Shown here: positions 1-5,290 of the stretch, piece by piece
How the letters are laid out: every line of letters starts with the position of its first letter
How positions within the stretch are numbered: the stretch's first letter is position 1
Source of the DNA: a bacterium
Lineage (GTDB): Bacteria; AUK180; JAQVHJ01
NCBI GenBank assembly: GCA_028696285.1
Contig: JAQVHJ010000148.1
Span: forward strand, 1 to 6,372
Reading direction: 5' to 3'
Length of the DNA stretch: 6,372 bases
Position numbers and translations under genes: made by a program
Notes under the pieces: model-generated
The model's input: the letters and a program-made list of their open reading frames with translations, nothing else
What the model was told of the DNA's origin: nothing
Database searches by the model: none

Positions 1-6
1 AAAACC

Positions 7-55
7 GTTAAACGTGACCCGTGAACCGTGATTCGTGATTCATGATTCGTGATTC
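7..55. repeat. Phased 7-nt repeat tract, copy 1
   Basis: Seven consecutive 7-nt units can be read in one phase: GTTAAAC, GTGACCC, GTGAACC, GTGATTC, GTGATTC, ATGATTC, GTGATTC. The units grow more uniform from left to right. This looks like a minisatellite that expands by slippage or unequal exchange and decays at its edge. Bases 1-6 (AAAACC) could be the end of a further unit cut by the window. Confidence 0.8.
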
Positions 56-100
56 GAAAACGAAGAGATTTGTATTATAAACATTTGATACACTCTGTAG

Positions 101-119
101 GGGCGAAGGGCCTTCGCCC
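101..119. repeat. GC-rich palindrome, copy 1
   Basis: GGGCGAAGG and CCTTCGCCC form a perfect 9-bp inverted repeat around a single central G. An outer pair, GATAC (87-91) and GTATC (120-124), is also complementary, so the element is an imperfect extended palindrome with an unpaired stretch on the left. It resembles the dispersed GGGGCGA...TCGCCC intergenic palindromes found in many bacterial genomes. No U-tract follows on either strand, so I do not call it a terminator. Confidence 0.75.
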
Positions 120-175
120 GTATCATTTGAACATAATACATCGTCAGGTTAAAACATGTGATTCGTAATAATGTC

Positions 176-248
176 ATTGCGTTATCGAGACGAAGTCGAG
201 ATCTAGCAAGCGCAGCGATGCGTCGGGGACTGAAAGGAGCGTGGCAAT
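176..248. repeat. ATTGC...GCAAT element, copy 1
   Basis: A 73-bp element has 5-bp complementary ends ATTGC (176-180) and GCAAT (244-248), preceded by GTC and followed by CC. Inside is a small palindrome CGCA-GCGA-TGCG (211-222). The GTCATTGCG...GCAATCC outline matches a class of dispersed intergenic palindromic repeats seen in many bacterial genomes, which often generate spurious short ORFs. It may be a degenerate non-autonomous element; no transposase is present in the window. Confidence 0.6.
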
Positions 249-256
249 CCATATTC

Positions 257-284
257 GTGATTCGTGATTCGTGATTCGTGATTC
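257..284. repeat. Perfect GTGATTC heptad array, copy 2
   Basis: Four exact tandem GTGATTC heptamers follow a partial ATATTC unit at 251-256. The array equals the right end of the tract in copy 1 and marks the left boundary of the 230-bp unit. Confidence 0.85.
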
Positions 285-330
285 GAAAATCGAAGAGATT
301 TGTATTATAAACATTTGATACACTCTGTAG

Positions 331-349
331 GGGCGAAGGGCCTTCGCCC
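331..349. repeat. GC-rich palindrome, copy 2
   Basis: This is an exact copy of the palindrome at 101-119, displaced by 230 bp and with the same GATAC/GTATC outer pair (317-321 and 350-354). Arm sequence and surroundings are unchanged. Confidence 0.75.
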
Positions 350-405
350 GTATCATTTGAACATAATACATCGTCAGGTTAAAACATGTGATTCGTGGTA
401 ACGTC

Positions 406-478
406 ATTGCGTTATCGAGACGAAGTCGAGATCTAGCAAGCGCAGCGATGCGTCGGGGACTGAAGGGTACGCAGCAAT
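406..478. repeat. ATTGC...GCAAT element, copy 2
   Basis: This is the second copy of the element at 176-248. Its left and central parts are identical to copy 1, and five substitutions fall near the right end (465-473). The left arm did not change in parallel, so the differences do not look like compensatory stem changes. Confidence 0.6.
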
Positions 479-487
479 CCAAAACTG

Positions 488-507
488 ACGGTAACGGTAA
501 ACGGTAA
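488..507. repeat. Degenerate ACGGTAA tract
   Basis: The pattern reads ACGGTAA, CGGTAA, ACGGTAA, a short tandem tract with one base missing in the middle unit. It closes the repeat block on its gene-proximal side and resembles, as a reverse complement, the CCGTTAAAC at the left edge. The whole block thus lies between heptad tracts of a related kind. Confidence 0.55.
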
Positions 508-530
508 TCAGAAGAAAAGCTAAAGATGTG

Positions 531-553
531 AAAGAGCCGGGTCGGCTCTTTTT
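531..553. terminator. Intrinsic terminator-like hairpin after the operon
   Basis: AAAGAGCCG (531-539) and CGGCTCTTT (543-551) form a perfect 9-bp stem around a 3-nt loop. On the plus strand the stem runs into five T residues (549-553). On the minus strand the 3' arm ends in TTT and is followed by CAC, so the U-tract is weaker there. The hairpin lies 37 nt beyond the stop codon of the carboxypeptidase gene, where the end of the minus-strand operon is expected, so it is best read as a bidirectional terminator that also separates the operon from the repeat block. Confidence 0.75.
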
Positions 554-575
554 ACTCTCTACATATATTAACGGA

Positions 576-588
576 ATTTGAATAGATT
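576..588 (+). repeat. 13-bp inverted repeat, left arm (gene 3' end)
   Basis: ATTTGAATAGATT is the exact reverse complement of 2990-3002. Its last base (588) is the third base of the carboxypeptidase stop codon on the minus strand, so the arm begins exactly where that gene ends. Similarity outside the 13 bp is limited to AT-rich bases. See the finding on the bracketed gene. Confidence 0.7.
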
Positions 589-2987
589 TATTTCAAAACG
601 GCGATTTTCTTGTAGATTATTTTATCTCCGGAATCGGGGGCAGGGTTAAACTCAATTGATAATAGATATACTCCTGATGCAATTTTATTTCCTGCTTGAT
701 TTATTAGTGGCCAGAGAATAAAATCATCCGACAGGCTATCCTGAGTATATCCTGTTTTTTCCCAGACTAACTCTCCTGATAAACTAAATATTTTCAGTTT
801 AATCTCTGTTCCCGGGGAAGAATAAGGAAAGTAAATTTTAACAAGCTCTGTACTGCTTTTTACAGGATTGGGCACTATTTTAATCTCCCCTATTAAATTC
901 CTTTCCTTACTGAAGAAGAATTGCTGTGAAACAGAAACAGTGTTCCCGATCTTATCCTCACATTCAATGGTAAATTTATGAACTCCTTCCTGCCATTTTT
1001 TATATGGTTTATATTTAAATATACCCGTATCCTCAGAAAAAGAGAAGTAAGAAGAATTAATTTTCTTCCCGTCAACAGTAAGAGAGATTGAATCTGCATC
1101 TACCCCTATCCCTGAATCAGAGATTACTGCAGAAATCTCTCTGAACTCTTCTGAGATCTTCCCGCTTGGCCCTAAATCTGAAATCACAGGGGGAGTTGAG
1201 TCACCGGCCTTTATATTGAAATTAGAGAGCCAGGTTCTACCGTAAGTATCCGAGATACTCAGGTTAACCGGTATCTCTTCATATTCGAAATTGCCGCTGA
1301 AATGAACCTGGACCAGGAATGAAACGGTATCGCCCGAATTCAGGGTTGAGATCAATCCTGTTGATGTTAAGATATCTAAATAACTACTTGATGAATCTAA
1401 TTCCCAGGTAAGATCCTTATATGAATTGACATCCCCGGCTTCAAGAGAAATACTTAAAATACCTGTCTCTCCCTGTTCCGGGTATGAGTTACCTTCAGGA
1501 ACCTCGGCAAACGAATAAGAAATGTAATCAGGTCCTTTCATTATCAGGCCGATATTACATTCAGTGCGGTAAATACCGGTTTCAATGACAGGACTTGTAT
1601 AAGTTATATATCCCGGAGTGGAAACTATTAAATTATACTGTCCCGGGTCCAGAACCCAGAAATACCGTCCGAATTCTTTATCTGAATATCGGGGAGTCAG
1701 GGTTGATGTGTCTATCTGAGAGATTTTAATCTCTGCTTTGATCGGTTCTCCCGTAACAGAGTCGAAGATAATACCCGTAACACCGCTCCCGGCAATTCTC
1801 TCAAAGAGATACAAAGCCCCTTGAAGGTTGTTGTTGCAGATAGTGTTAATAGTCGTTTCACCCTGCGGTATGAATTCAGTTGCCATCTCAACGGTAAAGG
1901 AGAAGCATCCCAACTCACCGTATAACCAGTCGTCCGAATCGCCTGTTGCAGGATATAAGTCAACACTCTGCTTTGGTGTATAATTTTCTGTTCCATTCTG
2001 CTTAAAAATTTTTGAAGCTATATTCTCTGCAATATTACTTAAAGCATCCAAATCAGGAGTCTCAGCGGTATAACTATATCCGAACGGATAAAGAACCAGT
2101 TCCCCGTAAGTATGATATGAAATAGAGAAAACAGGCTTGTAAAATTCTGCAAAATCCCTTATGGCCTGCGTTTCAGGTTCTGAGAAAGGCTCAGTTCCAT
2201 GATATGTTTCATAACTCGGATTTGAACTTGAACCGACCCCGCCCCAGAACCAGCCGTAATTTCTATTGATATCAACACCGTCCCCGGAGACAGCCCAGGA
2301 ATGGTTGCCGTCGTTATCCCGGGTGTTCTTCCTCCACCAAATATTTGTATCGGTATACACGACATTGTGTCCATCCGGATTTACAACCGGTATTATCCAA
2401 ATCTGGTTCGAGTTTACCCAGGACTCAACGTCTGAATTAACCGTATAATTAGTAATGAGATATTCAATTATAGTAAGACATGTTTCCACGGAAAGAGGTT
2501 CACGGGCATGATGTCCGCCCATGAACAGGATGTTAGGCTCATCCTCATTCACACCCGGATTATCAGAGATCTTCAGGGCATAGATCTCTCGTGAACCATA
2601 ATTTGAATTGTAGGTATTCCCCCCGACTGTTTTCTCCCAGGCATCTCCGACATCAAATACCTTTGCTATGGATGAATGTGAGATTTCATAGTTACTTAAA
2701 ATTGTTACTGTTTCTGGATATGAATGATACCTTGAATCAATTCTATAAACAGGAGCAGGATAAAAAGCATACTTCATTCCGTATCTGTCAAGAATATCAA
2801 AAGTATCTTCTCCCCCGAGAAAAACCAGGGTATCATCACCTTCAGAACCTATTCTACATAGACCGTTTTGAGAAAGGTATAACCGGTCAGATATAGAAAT
2901 GATATTTACCTTGAAGATGAACTGTTCGGAAAAGATAGGAAGAAGGATTGAACAAGTGAAAATCAGTAAACATAAAAATTTTTTCAT
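588..2987 (-). CDS. Secreted M14 zinc carboxypeptidase with sorting-like C-terminal domain
   Basis: A 799-residue exported metallocarboxypeptidase, closest in outline to carboxypeptidase T/A, which removes C-terminal residues from peptides. Residues 1-20 are a signal peptide (MKKF, hydrophobic core, likely cleavage after IFS). The catalytic domain spans about 88-400. Zinc ligands are H160 and E163 (GGHHAREP) and H292 (SYHTYGELVLYP). Substrate-binding residues match R219 (WWRKN), N241-R242 (DINRNYG) and Y345, and the catalytic glutamate is E367 (FTVEMA). The enzyme should therefore be active. Next come a carboxypeptidase-regulatory-like beta-sandwich (about 402-480), a beta-rich domain of the type found in FCB secreted peptidases (about 488-595), an Ig-like domain (about 597-692) and a C-terminal type IX sorting/FlgD-like domain (about 700-799: VPNPV, SGVYLLSIE, KKIAVLK). 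It starts 5 nt after the upstream ligase stops and lacks a visible Shine-Dalgarno sequence, which suggests translational coupling. Peptide specificity cannot be read from the sequence. The family call is very secure; type IX export is an inference. Confidence 0.95.
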   Translation of the reverse strand: MKKFLCLLIFTCSILLPIFSEQFIFKVNIISISDRLYLSQNGLCRIGSEGDDTLVFLGGEDTFDILDRYGMKYAFYPAPVYRIDSRYHSYPETVTILSNYEISHSSIAKVFDVGDAWEKTVGGNTYNSNYGSREIYALKISDNPGVNEDEPNILFMGGHHAREPLSVETCLTIIEYLITNYTVNSDVESWVNSNQIWIIPVVNPDGHNVVYTDTNIWWRKNTRDNDGNHSWAVSGDGVDINRNYGWFWGGVGSSSNPSYETYHGTEPFSEPETQAIRDFAEFYKPVFSISYHTYGELVLYPFGYSYTAETPDLDALSNIAENIASKIFKQNGTENYTPKQSVDLYPATGDSDDWLYGELGCFSFTVEMATEFIPQGETTINTICNNNLQGALYLFERIAGSGVTGIIFDSVTGEPIKAEIKISQIDTSTLTPRYSDKEFGRYFWVLDPGQYNLIVSTPGYITYTSPVIETGIYRTECNIGLIMKGPDYISYSFAEVPEGNSYPEQGETGILSISLEAGDVNSYKDLTWELDSSSSYLDILTSTGLISTLNSGDTVSFLVQVHFSGNFEYEEIPVNLSISDTYGRTWLSNFNIKAGDSTPPVISDLGPSGKISEEFREISAVISDSGIGVDADSISLTVDGKKINSSYFSFSEDTGIFKYKPYKKWQEGVHKFTIECEDKIGNTVSVSQQFFFSKERNLIGEIKIVPNPVKSSTELVKIYFPYSSPGTEIKLKIFSLSGELVWEKTGYTQDSLSDDFILWPLINQAGNKIASGVYLLSIEFNPAPDSGDKIIYKKIAVLK

Positions 2988-2989
2988 TT

Positions 2990-3002
2990 AATCTATTCAA
3001 AT
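2990..3002 (-). repeat. 13-bp inverted repeat, right arm (gene 5' end)
   Basis: Read on the minus strand this is ATTTGAATAGATT, complementary to the arm at 576-588. It contains the last codons and TAG stop of the upstream ligase (TTT GAA TAG) and ends 2 nt before the carboxypeptidase ATG. It occupies the place where a ribosome-binding site would be expected and shows no Shine-Dalgarno-like G-rich stretch. Confidence 0.7.
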
Positions 3003-5290
3003 GTTTTCAGATTATTAAAAAGATACGCTTTCTTAAACTCGTCTATTTTCTTGAACTGCTTTGACGATATGTACTGTGAATACAGCAGATATACTGCGCG
3101 GTCGAATCCCTTATTCAGATGTATATCAGGAAGCTTGAACATTTCAAGCAGTATCCTTTCAGCTTCTTCCGGTTTATTCTCGGAGATGCTCAGCTTATAT
3201 AAAGTGAAATGGAGCGGGAGATACGAAGGGAATATACGGAGATCTTCATTAACTTCTTTTACCAGCTCTTCTTTTAATTCATCCATACGTTTCTGGTTAC
3301 CCGTTTTCCTGTGCAGCTCAGCTAAAATGAAGTATGCTTCAAAATCAACCGGATTCTGCTTGAGATACATTTCAAATTCTGTAATTGCCTCTTCGAACCT
3401 GTTCAGGTTCCGTAATGCCCGTCCTTTATGATAATGAATCTGGACATAGTACGGAGAATTCTTCACTACAACATTGTAATATTCAATTGATTTTTCAAAG
3501 GCGTTGGCAGGATTCTTCAAGTCTGATAGAAGTTTTTTAGCGGTATTCAGGAGGAGGATGCTGTCATTGATCTTCTTCTCAATATCAACCCTGCGCATTG
3601 AACCGGGTATCTCCTTTGCAGCAGCAGTTCTAAGCATTTTTATATTACTCTCAATCTCCACGGCCTCTTTATTAAATCTTTCCGACTCCCTCATTAATTC
3701 ACCTGCATCCTGGTAAAGGTTACCCATGAAATAATTGGCAATGACATTGTTCCTGTCAAACTTAAGTGTTTTAATATAATAACCCCGAGCAACCTCGTAA
3801 TAATATAAGGATAAGATCAGACTTCCACGCATGTTTGCGGTAACGGCCATTTTTGACAGTTCAACCGCCGTTTTAAGATTTTTATCCGAACGGTAGTATC
3901 GGACTGCTTTCGGGATTATGACAATACTCCATAATAAGGATATAACTAAAAATATAATTGAAAATTTCCTGACTGCTGCTTTAACCGAGTCTGTATCTGA
4001 TTTAATGTTAAGATTCATCAGACCGAAAATCAAGCCGAGAAGTATCCAGAAAGTTACGCCCGAGGAGACATAACGCATGTTTACAGAGAAGAAATTATTC
4101 GCAAGAGATGCAAATACCGAAGTAAAGATTCCCAGGTATAAAAAGAAGAATCTGAGATTTTTCAATCGCTTTATTACGGAGAAAAAGATAAATATCAATG
4201 TAATAAGAATCCAGAGATAAGATAACATTCCGAAGGAACCGGTGTCGGAGATTACCTCGAGAAATTCATTATGGGCGTGGATGGTTTCTGCGTTATGATG
4301 CTCTTCAAACATGAATATTCTCTTGCTCTTCCTTGAAGGATATTCTACCCTGAACGTACCGACTCCTGACCCGAAAACAGGATGGTCTTTTATGATCTTG
4401 AGCGTTGAGTTCCAGGTATAAATCCTGAACATGGTAGTTGAAACGGATTTAAGGTTAATTGCTGCAGTGAGCCTGTTCCAGTACCCTTCCGGAGCTATGA
4501 AAAATATTAAGATGATTAACAGGAGTGACGCAGGAATAAATATTTTCAGCAGTTTCCGGAAATCTTCCTTTAACTTTGAATCGGAAAGGATTTTATAAAG
4601 GAAAATTCCGGCAAAGATAATTATCCCCGCAAGTAACCCAACAAAAGCAGCGCGGGTTCTTGTCAAGAGGATTGAATATAAGATCAGGCCTGAAGTGAAT
4701 CCGGAAGACACCTTCAGAATAATATTTCTGAAATAGAATACCCCGGATACCGCGGGAAATAAAGTCAGAATCAGGAAACCCGCGAAGAAATTAGGATTAC
4801 CCATTGTTGACGGGGTACGTTTAATAGTTTCAGGGTCATCATAGAAATTCAGGATGTCAATGTGGAAATGCAGAAATATCCCGTAAATTGTAACAAGCAA
4901 CGCTACAAGTATTAGTAGAAAATATATTACATCAAAGGTTTTCTTCTCATTCAAAAAGATACGTGCAGAAAAAAATATTACAAAGTATGAAATAAATATC
5001 GCAAGGTAATAAAAGGAATAACTTTTCGATGAAGAGAAAATAAAAGATACAATAGTAAAGAAAATAAATGCAACAACAGGCAGATCCATTTTTGAAAACC
5101 TGATATCTTCCGGAAATAAGAAGGCATACATTGAAGTCCCGATGAATAATATTGCTCCTAAATAAAAGAGCATGGTATCCTTGATCACAACAATATTATA
5201 GAATTTCGGAGAGAGAGAAATAATGATCCCGGAAAAAAATAAGATGAAAACTGCTAAAAGACCCCATTTGAAAACCTGTTTAAAATTCAA
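2993..5290 (-). CDS. O-antigen ligase/polymerase-like membrane protein with TPR domain
   Basis: A 765-residue protein with about 12-13 membrane segments (between residues 8 and 460) and a soluble TPR-rich tail. It fits the Wzy_C/WaaL superfamily, which transfers lipid-linked glycans at the periplasmic face of the inner membrane onto lipid A-core, other lipids or protein. Visible family motifs are STMGNPNFFAGFL (161-173), TRTRAAFVG (210-218, R213), R289 followed by HPVFGSGVGTF (303-313), and HAHNEFLEV (338-346) in the large loop before the last four membrane segments; Arg and His residues in such positions are needed by WaaL enzymes. TPR-like helices lie at about 488-530 and 592-720. Positively charged loops (KRLKNLR at 374-380, and 429-442) suggest that the catalytic loop and the TPR tail both face the periplasm. 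The start is TTG at 5290-5288, chosen because AAAGGAG lies 6 nt upstream; the next in-frame Met (residue 40) would remove the first membrane segment. It is a paralogue of the gene upstream. Acceptor and glycan are unknown, and polymerase, lipid ligase and protein O-oligosaccharyltransferase all remain possible. Confidence 0.88.
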   Translation of the reverse strand: MNFKQVFKWGLLAVFILFFSGIIISLSPKFYNIVVIKDTMLFYLGAILFIGTSMYAFLFPEDIRFSKMDLPVVAFIFFTIVSFIFSSSKSYSFYYLAIFISYFVIFFSARIFLNEKKTFDVIYFLLILVALLVTIYGIFLHFHIDILNFYDDPETIKRTPSTMGNPNFFAGFLILTLFPAVSGVFYFRNIILKVSSGFTSGLILYSILLTRTRAAFVGLLAGIIIFAGIFLYKILSDSKLKEDFRKLLKIFIPASLLLIILIFFIAPEGYWNRLTAAINLKSVSTTMFRIYTWNSTLKIIKDHPVFGSGVGTFRVEYPSRKSKRIFMFEEHHNAETIHAHNEFLEVISDTGSFGMLSYLWILITLIFIFFSVIKRLKNLRFFFLYLGIFTSVFASLANNFFSVNMRYVSSGVTFWILLGLIFGLMNLNIKSDTDSVKAAVRKFSIIFLVISLLWSIVIIPKAVRYYRSDKNLKTAVELSKMAVTANMRGSLILSLYYYEVARGYYIKTLKFDRNNVIANYFMGNLYQDAGELMRESERFNKEAVEIESNIKMLRTAAAKEIPGSMRRVDIEKKINDSILLLNTAKKLLSDLKNPANAFEKSIEYYNVVVKNSPYYVQIHYHKGRALRNLNRFEEAITEFEMYLKQNPVDFEAYFILAELHRKTGNQKRMDELKEELVKEVNEDLRIFPSYLPLHFTLYKLSISENKPEEAERILLEMFKLPDIHLNKGFDRAVYLLYSQYISSKQFKKIDEFKKAYLFNNLKTFE

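Larger units (their letters stand above)
28..250. repeat. Tandem 230-bp composite repeat, copy 1
   Basis: Copy 1 of a tandem pair with a 230-bp period. From 61 to 250 it aligns to 291-480 without gaps and with 8 substitutions by my count. They are clustered at 167, 168, 172 and at 235, 238, 239, 242, 243, and seven of the eight are transitions. The stretches 61-166 and 173-234 are identical between copies. The unit contains, in order, GTGATTC heptads, a GC-rich palindrome (101-119), a spacer with one isolated GTGATTC (158-164), and an element bounded by ATTGC and GCAAT (176-248). Confidence 0.9.
251..480. repeat. Tandem 230-bp composite repeat, copy 2
   Basis: Copy 2 of the tandem pair, immediately following copy 1. 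Its heptad tract is perfect (four GTGATTC units at 257-284 after a partial unit), while the tract of copy 1 is degenerate. It carries one extra T (290) at the join between heptads and core. Both copies end in CAATCC. The high identity indicates recent duplication or ongoing homogenisation. Confidence 0.9.
1..507. other. Gene-free block of nested repeats
   Basis: This stretch of about 500 bases holds no credible gene. It consists of two tandem copies of a 230-bp composite unit, flanked on both sides by degenerate heptamer tracts (GTTAAAC/GTGACCC/GTGAACC on the left, ACGGTAA on the right). Two short open frames on the minus strand (252-40 and 482-174) run through the repeats and encode nearly the same peptide in each unit, which is what a repeat read in a chance frame gives. 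The heptad phase appears to continue past the left edge, so the block may be larger than seen here. I see no tRNA, rRNA or CRISPR pattern in it. Confidence 0.85.

Noticed and set aside
101..119. Palindrome as a transcription terminator
   Set aside because: No run of T follows either arm, and the same element recurs exactly 230 bp away within a repeat, so it is better explained as part of the repeat.
167..473. Template/variable repeat pair of a diversity-generating retroelement
   Set aside because: Substitutions between the copies are not confined to adenines of one copy, neither copy lies in a gene, and no reverse transcriptase is in the window.
28..480. CRISPR array
   Set aside because: There are only two units, they are 230 bp long, and no unique spacers lie between short repeats. 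The 7-nt tracts have no spacers at all, and no cas gene is present.
40..482. Two minus-strand open frames (252-40 and 482-174) encoding near-identical peptides
   Set aside because: They lie wholly within the 230-bp tandem repeats, and the shared peptide is simply the repeat translated in one frame. There is no ribosome site or signal, and such frames are typical artefacts of this intergenic repeat type.
576..3002. The 13-bp inverted repeat as terminal repeats of a transposon
   Set aside because: The enclosed gene is a peptidase, not a transposase, and I see no direct target-site duplication outside the arms. An invertible segment, mRNA pairing or chance fits better.
2266..3716. Plus-strand open frames opposite the peptidase and the second ligase (for example 2266-2448, 2591-2896, 3051-3431, 3504-3716)
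   Set aside because: They are antisense shadows of strongly supported genes, show no recognisable domains, and I see no independent start signals.
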